64,000 nucleotides of DNA from Mytilus edulis (lineage: Eukaryota > Mollusca > Bivalvia > Mytilida > Mytilidae): NCBI RefSeq assembly GCF_963676685.1, contig NC_092344.1:90364749-90428748 (forward strand). Reading direction: 5' to 3'. The translations under genes and the position numbers were made by a program. Positions within the stretch are counted from its first letter, which is position 1. Each line of letters starts with the position of its first letter. Under the pieces are notes generated by a model. It searched no databases. It saw nothing but the letters and a program-made list of their open reading frames with translations, and was not told the origin of the DNA. Positions 24,801 to 30,956 of this stretch are shown in pieces.

Positions 24801-25899
24801 ATCACATAGTACATGTAGTACAATGAAAATTAAAGATTGAGCAACGCAACACTTTGAAATTTAGAAGTGAACTCAGGAGCCCTGGAAAAGTCAATAGTTC
24901 TTGCTCTACTATTGATCTCATACATTTCGTGTGTAATAAAAGAAACCATAAAGTTGAAATAAACATTTTCATTTGTCTACACTTTCCTTTTAAAATCAAA
25001 ACTACATGTAGCACACATACTTATTAACATAATTCATCATGCAAAAGTTTTCAACTAACAAATAAGTATGTATCTATGTATCTACATAAATTCTACAGTA
25101 CCTGTATAAACATGTCAACAATAGCATCTATCTGTATCAATCGAGGATTGTAATACAGACTCTTGAGTTGCTCTAATGTTAATGGTTGAATGATATGCTG
25201 ACGGATTTGTGAAGTTTCTTTTCTATGCTGTTCCTTTTGTTCTACAGCAGATCTTTTAAGCTTTTCTAAATCAGGCTTAAGATTAGGATATAAATTTACA
25301 GAGTTTTCCTTCTCAGAGAAGTCATTTTTAAAGTCTAAACGGTTTGTGTGTACAACTTCTTCATGTTCTTTTACTACTTTTAGTTCTAGGCTATTATTTA
25401 AGCATGAATGTGCTGATTTGAAGCTTTCAGTAGATTCTTCTCTATTAATTTCAGATGGCACATGTTCTGTACTACATGTATCATTATTTACAGTAGTCTC
25501 CTCTGTCTTTTCTGGGGAAATTATTTTATCCTTTTCTATTGTTTCAATCTTTTCTTCTTTTGTCCCGTCCATGTCATTATTTTGCACATTTTCAGAAGAT
25601 GACTTGTCTTCGTCAACTTTAAGTTTTTCCATATCATCAATCAAAACATCAGTTGTTAGAACTGGTGAAGTTCCAGATTCTGGTACATTAACATTTTTGT
25701 CTTTCCCTTCTTCGTCATGAGATAACTTTTCTTCATCTGTCTTTGGTTCTGATTTCTGTACTTTATTCTCTGCTTCTTTAAACACATTTTCTGTGTTTTC
25801 AGATTCTTCCTTGAATGAGACTTTTGTTTTGTCACTGATGTCTAATTTCAAACCAGGTTTATCATCTTCACTAAGAACATGTATCTTTTCTTTCTTTTT
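720..25899 (-). CDS. EPG5: EPG5 (ectopic P-granules autophagy protein 5), 23 internal exons, partial
   Basis: EPG5 is a large RAB7 effector that tethers autophagosomes to late endosomes/lysosomes and assists STX17-SNAP29-VAMP SNARE assembly (family knowledge). Reading minus-strand exons 25102-25899 down to 720-850 and joining them at GT-AG borders gives about 1,355 codons with no phase conflict. Recognisable segments in order are an acidic, low-complexity N-terminal part, HEFYEILLSY, RLQVESYIHNLF, LNHILRCPAGV, ARYRQLNKRIG, MSLYLFQTLPFHLW, NWAWDIALKL and DHPVLPLICQRFFLLFL. These match vertebrate EPG5 (about 2,580 aa) in order, as I remember it. The last roughly 1,000 residues must lie left of the window. 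The start codon is not certain; see the candidate first exon at 35550-35639. Introns hold many transposons but no exon is visibly broken. Confidence 0.95.
870..1150. mobile_element. MITE with TTAA target sites
   Basis: Inverted ends GGTGGTACC(T/C)AACACT at 874 and 1146 are each flanked by TTAA (870-873, 1147-1150). TTAA duplications are typical of piggyBac- or Kolobok-type elements. It is non-coding, about 273 bp, in an EPG5 intron. Confidence 0.75.
1691..1857 (-). CDS. EPG5: EPG5 exon: DHPVLPL-FFLL block
   Basis: This 167-bp exon encodes LPLDHPVLPLICQRFFLLFL, a conserved EPG5 block. The reading frame begins at KCVSRLK, upstream of any ATG. Confidence 0.96.
1952..2195 (+). repeat. Dispersed bivalve-type repeat, copy 1
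   Basis: This begins gggtgccatgtgtggagc and continues through a T-rich, degraded body. A second copy lies at 14311-14545 with the same head and order. Open frames in it are accidental. Confidence 0.7.
2493..2738 (-). CDS. EPG5: EPG5 exon
   Basis: This exon has 82 codons, from RHQKETHQQGAV to SKASPSHALK|GTAAAA, including FGWLSLVLLDMEFTYEKDTQ. It matches the EPG5 region with VLNMES-FEEDSQL. Confidence 0.95.
2739..3244. other. EPG5 intron, nothing recognised
   Basis: AT-rich intron sequence between two EPG5 exons. I see no repeat boundary, RNA gene or coding block. Confidence 0.6.
3245..3341 (-). CDS. EPG5: EPG5 exon
   Basis: This 97-bp exon encodes NSCYVLDQTVKSAFRHK and KAALQEAFQ, with a long T-tract before the acceptor CAG. 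Confidence 0.92.
3470..3785 (+). repeat. Dispersed repeat 'ttatagc...ggcattcataccacatctt', copy 1
   Basis: It shares order and wording (cctgtcctaagt, tttgacactagtcatttttggg, cctataatgg, atggagag, cataccacatctt) with copies at 9595-9900 and 23808-24085, all plus oriented. It is a family I associate with mussel genomes. It abuts an EPG5 splice donor at 3795. Confidence 0.75.
3796..3902 (-). CDS. EPG5: EPG5 exon
   Basis: This 107-bp exon encodes GQLSTFVNQGNVEGVMRGI and FWIKMLTKPTKWYHDK. A tempting earlier donor (ATGAGAG|GTATCA) breaks the phase of the next exon. The donor GACAA|GTGAGA keeps it and preserves the conserved FW...WY residues. A dispersed repeat starts almost at the donor. Confidence 0.92.
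3903..4517. other. EPG5 intron, nothing recognised
   Basis: AT-rich intron with no repeat or coding signal that I can identify. Open frames are short and low-complexity. Confidence 0.6.
4518..4638 (-). CDS. EPG5: EPG5 exon
   Basis: This 121-bp exon encodes FQKIIQSLMVADESASKL and GPFTKWFTTMIE. The donor GAG|GTTTGT is acceptable but weaker than the others. Confidence 0.93.
4660..5675. repeat. Tandem array of ~170-bp units with element-like ends
   Basis: About 4.5 diverged units carry 'caaagtcaatagaccatgactgagggggcg', 'ataatctccatggaaatgag', 'acaactgcataccaa' and 'ccactagtggttccccataaac'. The array ends in a GC-rich stretch (gccaccgtcgccgtgctacc) and a GTCTC...GAGAC hairpin, which suggests a DNA element with internal tandem repeats. 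Within an EPG5 intron. Confidence 0.75.
5934..6074 (-). CDS. EPG5: EPG5 exon
   Basis: This 141-bp exon encodes YGDFIPAGLEYLTTLSDN and VLNCIVHMFFENPHIL, in phase with the exons on both sides. Confidence 0.94.
6075..6658. other. EPG5 intron left of the SINE, nothing recognised
   Basis: AT-rich sequence without recognisable features, ending in the left copy of the SINE target duplication at 6647-6658. Confidence 0.6.
6659..7009 (+). mobile_element. tRNA-derived SINE with perfect 12-bp TSD
   Basis: The head (6661-6735) is tRNA-like with an A box (TGGTGTAGTGGTTAG) and a B box (GGTTCAATTCC), giving an internal Pol III promoter. A tRNA-unrelated body follows, containing 'tcttgcacgttaaagacacc', and an A/T-rich tail. 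AAAATTTGTGCA is duplicated exactly at 6647-6658 and 7010-7021, so the 351-bp insertion is intact. It sits 48 bp from an EPG5 donor. Confidence 0.9.
7058..7305 (-). CDS. EPG5: EPG5 exon: NWAWDIALKL block
   Basis: This 248-bp exon encodes LFNNWAWDIALKLHLHH and NAMACYVAILVSNIGH. It is conserved in position with the EPG5 NQWAWNLILRLKLH segment. The donor is AA|GTAAGT. Confidence 0.96.
7306..7760. other. EPG5 intron with a possible degraded MITE
   Basis: Only a weak similarity of 7440-7570 to the 'gattcatt...ttcgtgg' MITE seen at 24375-24598 is visible, plus a 15-base A run near 7589. Confidence 0.4.
7761..7883 (-). CDS. EPG5: EPG5 exon
   Basis: This exon has 41 codons, from KNRLFIPYDVHKKTA to FFTEGMKQ|GTAATG. 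Both ends are phase 0 and continuous with neighbours. Confidence 0.94.
8237..8401 (-). CDS. EPG5: EPG5 exon: SLYLF-LP-LW block
   Basis: This exon has 55 codons starting MSLYLFQTLPFHLWLP and ending LSNINWGVDQQ. It matches the vertebrate segment VSLYLFKELPLYLW almost word for word. Confidence 0.97.
8402..8979. other. EPG5 intron, nothing recognised
   Basis: AT-rich. A short direct repeat 'atacatggatacc' near 8815-8840 is the only structure seen. Confidence 0.5.
8980..9295. repeat. Imperfect foldback repeat
   Basis: Arms of about 90 bp (8980-9070 and 9198-9295) are reverse complements with several mismatches and share 'cttacagctaatttctt' and 'ctttggtaggcttgcttg'-like blocks. The right arm reaches within 40 bp of an EPG5 exon. 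Confidence 0.7.
9334..9474 (-). CDS. EPG5: EPG5 exon
   Basis: This exon has 47 codons, phase 0, encoding ICYVCAETREMCHKLGRDL and ATTHPFIISLII. The donor is GGAGGT|GTAAGT. The longer ORF over it on the minus strand is a different, false frame. Confidence 0.94.
9595..9900 (+). repeat. Dispersed repeat, copy 2 of the family at 3470
   Basis: This has the same ordered blocks as 3470-3785 (cacctgtcctaagtcaagaa, acgctagtcatttttggggc, tatagcttgctg, cctataatgatttac). Confidence 0.75.
10185..10555. repeat. 34-bp minisatellite, about 11 units
   Basis: The unit is gagcagtgtgatacatacag plus tgggcacacacgct, with point variants (gagcagt/gtgcagt, tgt/tat) and one unit shortened by 4 bp. Because 34 is not a multiple of 3 and the unit has no minus-strand stop in any frame, all three minus frames stay open. 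These are not genes. Confidence 0.95.
10648..10805. mobile_element. Short inverted-repeat MITE
   Basis: 158 bp. The ends GGAGAT(A/G)AC(T/A)GTATTGTATTT are inverted, and pairing continues through 'aagcttggccttcat' and 'actgtcgcaaat', leaving a small GC-rich loop (gcgacgcggagcgg). No clear target duplication. Confidence 0.8.
11213..11367 (-). CDS. EPG5: EPG5 exon
   Basis: This 155-bp exon encodes AETIYLLTALAHMASCR and REFDFIQAVSFRLFE. It ends phase 0 at GAG|GTAAGC. Confidence 0.95.
11368..12165. other. EPG5 intron, nothing recognised
   Basis: AT-rich with no boundary or coding signal, up to the repeat that starts near 12166. Confidence 0.5.
12166..13435 (+). repeat. Dispersed repeat with internal duplication
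   Basis: It runs from 'ctagaggctctaaagagcct...gctcacctt' to 'aagctcacttggcctttcgg...aggtgagct', with GCTCACCT/AGGTGAGC inverted ends. Two diverged copies of a roughly 500-bp unit (from 12398 and from 12899) each hold 'gggcaataactcc', 'ggggcagcaacc' and 'ccatggcggccatcttggtt'. A short GACGCCGGAC run ends it. Confidence 0.8.
13601..13755 (-). CDS. EPG5: EPG5 exon
   Basis: This 155-bp exon encodes LGSWQFMTN and ETMWKLLWLLHQ, matching the EPG5 ML-WKLFYLMHQ region. The donor is AATG|GTAAAT. Confidence 0.94.
14118..14175. repeat. Minisatellite fragment 'gttatctcccattttaat'
   Basis: Degraded units of the array better seen at 14540-14756 and 16306-16470, separated from them by the dispersed repeat at 14311. 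Confidence 0.6.
14311..14545 (+). repeat. Dispersed bivalve-type repeat, copy 2
   Basis: This copy is better preserved than the one at 1952. Head gggtgccacatgtggagcag, then 'ttttctatgttgtgtcatct', 'agccatggcattgtcag' and 'gactgtccctctggtatctt'. The long open frame in it is not a gene. Confidence 0.8.
14540..14756. repeat. ~26-30-bp minisatellite, left part
   Basis: Repeated 'tgtaaacagttatctcccat' plus 'tttaatagcta'. The array resumes at 16306, so the LINE between them was inserted into it. Confidence 0.8.
14757..16305 (+). mobile_element. 5'-truncated CR1/Jockey-like LINE, reverse transcriptase fragment
   Basis: The open frames cover reverse transcriptase from KIPNDWKQANVVPIFKKGD through NYRPVSLTA, LLDFSKAFDKVPH, GVPRGTVLGP and the catalytic FADD (15321-15332) to the C-terminal SKYLGV and WN-LP regions. 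Two lesions are visible: an in-frame TGA at 15150-15152 and a frameshift in the A run near 15470. The 3' end carries a short GAA run. The endonuclease half is missing. It is antisense to EPG5, in an intron. Confidence 0.92.
16306..16470. repeat. Minisatellite, right part
   Basis: Continuation of 'gtta/t(t)tctcccattttaatagc' units after the LINE. Confidence 0.75.
16614..16754 (-). CDS. EPG5: EPG5 exon
   Basis: This 141-bp exon encodes EVVGYVSNHLESFLSHN and LQLEYDQFFLRAT. Two donor readings are possible at CAGAA|GTAGGT. The one given is the only one that keeps phase with the next exon (KLGSWQF). Confidence 0.93.
16962..17130. mobile_element. MITE, TACTGTAAATTCAG family, copy 1
   Basis: 169 bp, with TACTGTAAATTCAGAAATTAT inverted at the other end and TA at both extremities, as in Tc1/mariner-type MITEs. 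A related, degraded copy is at 34567-34775 and a lone end at about 19738-19760. Confidence 0.85.
17410..18289. mobile_element. CAGGG-ended DNA element with 6-bp TSD (element A)
   Basis: 880 bp. Ends CAGGGTTTCCGCTGG and (inverted) CAGGGTTTCCCCTGG. The target TACATT is duplicated exactly at 17404-17409 and 18290-18295. Both ends carry clusters of GGCGAAA-type motifs. No transposase is recognisable. CAGGG ends suggest hAT, but the usual hAT duplication is 8 bp. Confidence 0.85.
18450..18606 (-). CDS. EPG5: EPG5 exon: ARYRQ-KRIG block
   Basis: This 157-bp exon encodes GLQTYNMARYRQLNKRIGG, a conserved EPG5 block, in phase with both neighbours. Confidence 0.96.
18651..18682. repeat. Short perfect hairpin
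   Basis: TATAGACTTTTA and TAAAAGTCTATA face each other across a 6-base loop, just outside an EPG5 exon. Confidence 0.7.
18683..19501. other. EPG5 intron, nothing recognised
   Basis: AT-rich with a weak resemblance of 18900-19110 to degraded dispersed repeats. No clear boundaries. Confidence 0.4.
19502..19616 (-). CDS. EPG5: EPG5 exon
   Basis: This 115-bp exon encodes DEDPKNAWKYLLENDFVAI and LKQFPLSEMFKHVLL. The acceptor is TTTTTAG and the donor is ACAG|GTATGG. Confidence 0.95.
19617..20210. other. EPG5 intron with one orphan MITE end
   Basis: The TTTCTGAATTTACAGTA end of the 16962 MITE family occurs near 19743-19760. The rest is unremarkable. Confidence 0.45.
20211..20316 (-). CDS. EPG5: EPG5 exon
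   Basis: This 106-bp exon encodes REDFVCLMREAVN and ends WVLINCDGEE in phase 0. It joins in frame to DEDPKNAW in the next exon, as in the vertebrate protein. Confidence 0.94.
20755..20945. repeat. Dispersed repeat 'gaagatgtggtatg...gacaactctccacc'
   Basis: Ordered blocks agatgtggtatg, caatgagacaactctccacc, agagaccaaatgacat and caactatgggtcactgtaca. Related pieces occur at 22640-22730, 38660-38740, 38965-39135 and 40475-40650. Confidence 0.75.
21021..21220 (-). CDS. EPG5: EPG5 exon: HILRCPAGV block
   Basis: This 200-bp exon encodes the highly conserved FILNHILRCPAGVGTWA stretch followed by FIQMP and LALVLTPIR. It is the clearest EPG5 signature in the gene. Confidence 0.97.
21631..21770 (-). 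CDS. EPG5: EPG5 exon
   Basis: This 140-bp exon encodes NRLRDCITVLYMFHRRP and ends phase 0 at TQRL|GTATTA. The conserved CI-VL-MF-RR pattern supports the identity. Confidence 0.94.
22245..22403. mobile_element. Short GGATCC-type inverted-repeat element
   Basis: Ends CAGGGGCGAATCCAG and (inverted) CAGTGGCAGATCCAG bound a G-rich 159-bp core. It is related to the elements at 31830-31996 and 47174-47577. Confidence 0.6.
22506..22588 (-). CDS. EPG5: EPG5 exon
   Basis: This 83-bp exon encodes LQVESYIHNLFITSPLLRD, with the flanking codons split. It continues the preceding exon in phase. The acceptor is TTGTAG and the donor is CAAG|GTATAT. Confidence 0.94.
22640..22730. repeat. Fragment of the 'gaagatgtggtatg' repeat
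   Basis: agaagatatggtatgattgtcaatgggac, then the gacaactcttcacaagagacc block, matching 20755-20945. Remaining sequence to 23231 shows nothing. Confidence 0.7.
23232..23392 (-). CDS. EPG5: EPG5 exon
   Basis: This 161-bp exon begins GPCGDGVTCKANHQYEM and ends at SSQLAR with the Arg codon split across the junction. LSLHSYSSQLARL matches the EPG5 segment just after the first coiled region. Confidence 0.95.
23808..24085 (+). repeat. Dispersed repeat, copy 3 of the family at 3470
   Basis: This is the best preserved copy: 'ttgtttgcacctgtcatagg', 'gatcgttggttttcccgttt', 'tttggggccctttatagc' and 'gttgtctcattggcactc'. It ends 19 bp from an EPG5 donor. Confidence 0.8.
24105..24272 (-). CDS. EPG5: EPG5 exon
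   Basis: This exon has 56 codons, phase 0 at both ends, encoding EDEKKDNHEFYEILLSY and a following helical segment. The HEFYE-LL-Y motif is typical of EPG5. The donor is AAG|GTAAGT. Confidence 0.95.
24375..24598. mobile_element. MITE 'ctgtggattcatt'
   Basis: The roughly 50-bp inverted ends share CTGTGGATTCATT...TATCAATTTT(C/T)GTGG in mirrored order. Non-coding, 224 bp. Confidence 0.75.
25102..25899 (-). CDS. EPG5: EPG5 exon: acidic N-terminal region
   Basis: This exon has 266 codons, acceptor TTTGTAG|AAAAAG and donor ATACAG|GTACTG. It is extremely rich in Glu, Lys, Asp and Ser and probably disordered. The end (VNLYPNLKPDL, then LTLEQLKSLYYNPRL) matches the start of the conserved EPG5 core. 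It carries an open antisense frame, which I treat as a shadow. Confidence 0.93.
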
Positions 25900-25901
25900 C
25901 T

Positions 25902-26501
25902 ACAAATAAAATGGAGAAAAATTGTAAAAAATGTTCAAAGAAGTTTATAAGCAGTTTAAAGAAAATATTTCTGCAAAAAGATTCTATGATTATTATCATC
26001 TTATATAAAAGCTACAAAATAAGTTACATTAGATATGTCATTAGTTGTGAAACATATTTGTTTTTTTAAGTTAATTTTGTATATACATTAGGCTGTTAGT
26101 TTTAATTTCTCGTTTGACAATGTTTGAATTGTGTTACATTTATCATTTCAGGACCTTTTCATGCTGACTATCCAGTATGGGCTTTACTCATTTTTAAAGG
26201 CGATACAGTGACCTATAGTTGTTTCTGTTTCATTTGGTCTCTTGTAGAATGTTGTCTCGTTGGCAATCATACCAATCTTCTTTTTTTATACATACACAAT
26301 TTCAAAATCTAAAGCACTAACGGTAGTTTAAGTGTTCTTACTTCCAAGTTGAAAATAATATCACGTCATAGGCTGAGTTTCCATTGTTTCAGACTTTTTG
26401 AACTAATAACAACATTTTGTTCTACGCTTTAGAAAATCCTACCCAAACTTCTCAATATTCTGAAATTGCTAATTATAGCACTGTTAGCATATTTCTTCTT
26501 T

Positions 26502-26505
<4 letters not shown>
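25902..26505. other. Presumed EPG5 intron 1, left end
   Basis: A degraded dispersed repeat can be seen at about 26090-26290 ('ttctcgtttgacaatgtttg', 'gttgtctcgttggcaatcat'). Otherwise nothing. Confidence 0.5.

Positions 26506-26541
<36 letters not shown>
26506..26541. repeat. (TA)n microsatellite
   Basis: About 17 TA units beside the left arm of the inverted repeat at 26554. Confidence 0.9.
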
Positions 26542-26543
<2 letters not shown>

Positions 26544-26553
26544 AATGATAATA

Positions 26554-26633
26554 TGTTGTGACAGGGCACATGTGCAGCAGGTGGCGTTCAGGTTGCTCAG
26601 TCTTCAATTGTCTATATCGAGTTTTGAGTATTG
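26554..26633 (+). repeat. Left arm of an 80-bp inverted repeat
   Basis: The segment tgttgtgacagggcacatgt...gagtattg recurs as its reverse complement at 28938-29019. Both look like heads of one dispersed family. Confidence 0.9.
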
Positions 26634-26698
26634 TTTGTCTTAATATTGTTTTCTTTTTTTATTTTGACATGACATGGTCATTTTGTTTTAGACTTTAA

Positions 26699-28780
26699 CC
26701 AGGTGCTCCGCAGGGCGCAGCTTTATACGACCGCAGAGGTCGAACCCTGAACAGTTGGGGCAAGTATGGACAAAACATTCAAGCGTGATACAGCTCTGAA
26801 TTTGGATTGTGATCAAATTTTTGACAATACATGTTTTTTTTTTTACACAAAACAAATGTCAAGATTTTACAAATCAATTAAAGATTTCTTCTTCAAACTT
26901 TTTAAATCTAAAATTAAATAGTTGACACAGCATAGGTTTCTGACACAGAATGAATGTCGTCTAATGAACTTAAAAGTTTTTTTTTGCCTTTGAGCAATTC
27001 ACTATGCTGTTGAATATTAATCCTCTCAAAAAAATGTTTGAAGAAATTTTCTTTTTATTTATGAAATCTGAAATGAGAAAAATTTAAACCCCCCCTTTTT
27101 TTTCACATCCCCGTTTCCCTTTTTCCAAAACTGATATCAATTCAAATTTCTAATGGAGTTTGCAACAATAACTACTCTTTTAAATACATCATAAAATATT
27201 AAAATGTAAAATAAAGTGCTTCTTATCACTGAATGGTAAAGATTGGTTGGTAGTAAAAGTGAATATACATTGTTTATTGTATAAAACAATAAAAAAAACT
27301 TCATCAGAAACATTTTATATTGGCAAATTTCCAATGAAGTTATTTACATAAAGTTATTGGCAAATAAAAATAGAAAATGACATCATAGTCATGTCTGGCA
27401 AATGTCCAACATACACTATCTAAAAACATTTTAGATAAGATAAGGAAAAAAAGCTTCATCAGCAACATTTTATATTGGCAAATTTCCAATGAAGTTATTT
27501 ACATAAAGTTATTGGCAAATAAAAATAGAAAATGACATCATAGTCATGTCTGGCAAATTTCCAACATATATTATCAACTACTATTCTATACAAAGAAAGA
27601 TAACTCCAATTGAAAATTAATTGCTATTGCACAATATTGTGCAATTAGATATTTCTTGCTATTGTGCAATACTGTGCAATTGAAAATTTCTTGCTATTGC
27701 ACAATATTTGATATGGAATCCTGATTTGGACCAACTTGAAAACTGGGCCCATAATCAAAAATCAAAGTACATATTTAGATGAAGCATATCAAATAAGCCC
27801 AAGAATTTAGTTTTTGTTGAAATCAAACTTAGTTTAATTTTGGACCCTTTGGACCTTAATGTAGACCAATTTGAAAACTGGACCAAAAATTAAGAATCTA
27901 CATACACAGTTAGATTTGGCATATCAAAGAACCCATTTATTCAATTTTTGATGAAATCAAACAAAGTTTAATTTTGGACCCCCATTTGGACCAACTTGAA
28001 AACTAGGCCAATAATTAAAAATCTAAGTACATTTTTAAATTCAGCATATCAAAGAACCCCAAGGATTCAATTTTTGTTAAAATCAAACTAAGTTTAATTT
28101 TGGACCCTTTGGACCTTAATGTAGACCAATTTGAAAACGGGACCAAAAATTAAGAATCTACATATATAGTTAGATTCGGCATATCAAAGAACCCCAATTA
28201 TTCAATTTTTGATGAAATCACACAAAGTTCAATTTTGGACCCTTTGGGCCCCTTATTCCTAAACCGTTAGGACCAAAACTCCCAAAATCAAACCCAACCT
28301 TCCTTTTGTGGTCATAAACCTTGTGTTAAAATTTCATTGATTTCTATTTACTTATACTAAAGTTATTGTGCGAAAACCAAAAATAATGCTTATTTGGGCC
28401 CTTTTTTGGCCCCTAATTCCTAAACTGTTGGAACCAAAACTCCCAAAATCAATCCCAACCTTCCTTTTGTGGTCATAAACCTTGTGTCAAAATTTCATAG
28501 ATTTCTATTCACTTAAACTAAAGTTATAGTGCGAAAACCAAGAAAATGCTTATTTGGGCCCTTTTTGGCCAATTCCTAAAATGTTGGAACCAAAACTCCC
28601 AAAATTAATCCCAACCTTCCTTTTGTGGTCATAAACCCTGTGTTAAAATTTCATTGATTTCTATTCACCTTTACTAAAGTTAGAGTGCGAAAACTAAAAG
28701 TATTCGGACGACGACGACGACGACGCCAACGTGATAGCAATATACGACCAAAAAATTAAAATTTTTGCGGTCGTATAAAA
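26699..28780 (+). mobile_element. Dispersed ~2.1-kb element with TTTATACGACCGCA ends, copy 1
   Basis: Inverted termini TTTATACGACCGCA (26722) and TGCGGTCGTATAAA (28765-28778). The body has tandem blocks of 'ggaccaacttgaaaactggg', 'tagaccaatttgaaaac' and 'gggccctttttggcc' and a short GACGAC run. It interrupts another repeat, whose halves flank it ('catttgttttagacttta' and 'atcccttttggtatctttcg'). It contains a 155-bp direct duplication (27301-27610) and no protein-coding region. A second copy is inverted at 50042-52363. Confidence 0.8.
27301..27610 (+). repeat. 155-bp tandem duplication inside copy 1
   Basis: The stretch tcatcag(a/c)aacattttata through 'tagtcatgtctggcaaat' is repeated at an offset of 155 bp with few differences. 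Confidence 0.85.
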
Positions 28781-28937
28781 ATTAGTACATGTAATATGAA
28801 TTTAAATATCCCTTTTGGTATCTTTCGACTCTATTTTTATATTCCCCTTTAGTAATTTGATAGACAAAATTTACCAAAAAGATTGGTTGTGCAAATTCCC
28901 ATACCATGAATAGACCACCTCAATGTTGGTCAATGTC

Positions 28938-29019
28938 AACAATACTCAAAACTCGATATAGACAATTGAAGACTGAGCAACCTGAACGCCACCTGCTGCA
29001 CATGTGCCCTGTCACAACA
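28938..29019 (-). repeat. Right arm of the inverted repeat
   Basis: Reverse complement of 26554-26633. It ends where the LINE fragment begins. Confidence 0.9.
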
Positions 29020-30165
29020 AATTATTATCAAAAATGGGAGAATACGGAATTCGAGGACAACTAAACAACTGGCTAAATATGTTTCTGACACAGAGAAAGA
29101 TGAAAGTAGTAGTAGAGGGAGAACAGTCGGAAGAAGTCAAAGTGGACTCAGGTGTTCCACAGGGAACAGTTCTAGGACCATTACTTTTCCTATGTCATAT
29201 AAATGACCTCCCGGACACTGTCAAATCATCAGTACGGCTGTACGCCGATGACTGCCTATTATACAGAACCATCAAAACAGAGAAAGATCACAAACTGCTA
29301 CAAGAAGACCTAGCTAGCCTAGAAGACTGGGCAAATAAATGGGGTATGCGATTCAACGCAAAGAAATGCTACATACACATGTACTAAGCATAAAGAACAA
29401 AAGCCAGAGATTCTATACACTCAACGGCCACACACTCCAACAAGTTCAGAGCAACCCATACCTAGGAGTGCAGATATCAGAAGACCTGAAGTGGAGCACG
29501 CATGTAACAAACGTTGCCATAAAGGCTAACTCAACCCTAGGCTTCCTCAGAAGAAATTTACGATACTGCCCACAGGAATGTAAGAAAACTGCTTACATTT
29601 CCTTAGTAAGATCTACAATGGAATATGCAGCAACAGTATGGGACCCCTACAGTATTGCAGAGTCAAACAAGCTAGAAAGAATACAAAGACAAGTAGCACG
29701 CTTTATAACAGGCGATTACAGAACTAGAGAAGATGGCTGCATAACAAATTAGAACTACAGGAACTACAATTGAGACGCACGAGCCAAAAGCTTATACTTA
29801 TGTACAAGGTGGTTGAGGGGCTGGTACCTGCTATTGATCCAGACGACTTCCTCAAATCAGCAAGACCAAGACGAAACATCACAGCTAAAAAGTTTGACAA
29901 CTACCAAGCCACAAACATTGTTGAAAAACAAGTGAGGAACAATACCAGGTGTTTTGACATTCCTACCAGTAAAACACCGCAACATTCAAATTCATTCTAG
30001 TAAATTGGAACCATCTAGAAGACACTATTGTTCGCGCAACTAGTGTAGAGAGCTTTAAATCTGCTCTCGCGAAACGTCAATAAATCGACGGCGCCTTCAC
30101 TCCCGTTGTATAAAAGCCAGAATTGGCAGCTACGACGTACCCATACAGATACAGATACAATGTTA
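29020..30165 (+). mobile_element. 5'-truncated, broken CR1/Jockey-like LINE
   Basis: Three overlapping frames encode reverse transcriptase pieces: VDSGVPQGTVLGPLLFL, the catalytic YADD (29241-29252), NPYLGVQISEDLKW, STLGFLRRNLRY and a C-terminal region. At least two frameshifts (near 29385 and 29750) and a premature end are visible. The 3' tail is ATACAG repeats (30144-30159). It is related to, but distinct from, the LINE at 14757. Confidence 0.9.
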
Positions 30166-30956
30166 GTTCAGCCATATTGAATAGGTGGCAGATTTTTTTG
30201 CAAGTGGTGGAAATAGTATGATAGTACAGGAAATCCTATGCTTGTTTCCTAGCAACTACTCTGTTTTATTGATGTTTTCCCGTTTTTTATTTCCATTTGG
30301 AAAATCTCACTTTTTCAATATTGTCGAAATAACAGTAGAGAGGCCTAGTACATATGTCACAAAACCCTCTGAATTTTTAAATTAATTATTGAAAGGGTCG
30401 GAGTGACTTAAATGACTCTTGAGCCAGATCCATTTGGGATTTATAGATTGAGTAAGGGCCGAAATAACCTAGTCCAAATAATTATGACGTCTGGCAAGGT
30501 TATTTTGTTTTCTTCTGGGACGCCTTCCGTCATTAGTATTTGGACTAGAAATAACCCAGATAACTATACACCTTATGGCTATTTTTGAAATCGCAACATT
30601 CAAATTCATTCTAGTAAATTGGAACCATCTAGAAGACACTATTGTTCGCGCAACTAGTGTAGAGAGCTTTAAATCTGCTCTCGCGAAACGTCAATAAATC
30701 GACGGCGCCTTCACTCCCGTTGTATAAAAGCCTCTGAATTTTTAAATTAATTATTGAAAGGGTCGGAGTGACTTAAATGACTCTTGAGCCAGATCCATTT
30801 GGGATTTATAGATTGAGTAAGGGCCGAAATAACCTAGTCCAAATAATTATGACGTCTGGCAAGGTTATTTTGTTTTCTTCTGGGACGCCTTCCGTCATTA
30901 GTATTTGGACTAGAAATAACCCAGATAACTATACACCTTATGGCTATTTTTGAAAT
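29978..30956 (+). repeat. Imperfect tandem duplication involving the LINE 3' end
   Basis: 29978-30118 recurs at 30592-30732 and 30368-30591 recurs at 30733-30956. The second copy lacks 30119-30367. This reads as a 614-bp tandem duplication in which one copy lost 249 bp. Confidence 0.9.

Noticed and set aside
25346-25720. 124-codon plus-strand ORF
   Set aside because: Antisense shadow of the EPG5 acidic exon; Ser/Phe-rich because of the complementary codons.
30160-30175. ATGGCTGAACTAACATTG on the minus strand as EPG5 start
   Set aside because: The frame runs directly into the LINE tail repeats and has no splice donor; resemblance to a MAE... start is chance.
30244-30256. GTTTCCTAGCAAC as an RFX X-box
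   Set aside because: Good motif match, but no supported transcription start nearby; a single 13-mer is weak evidence.
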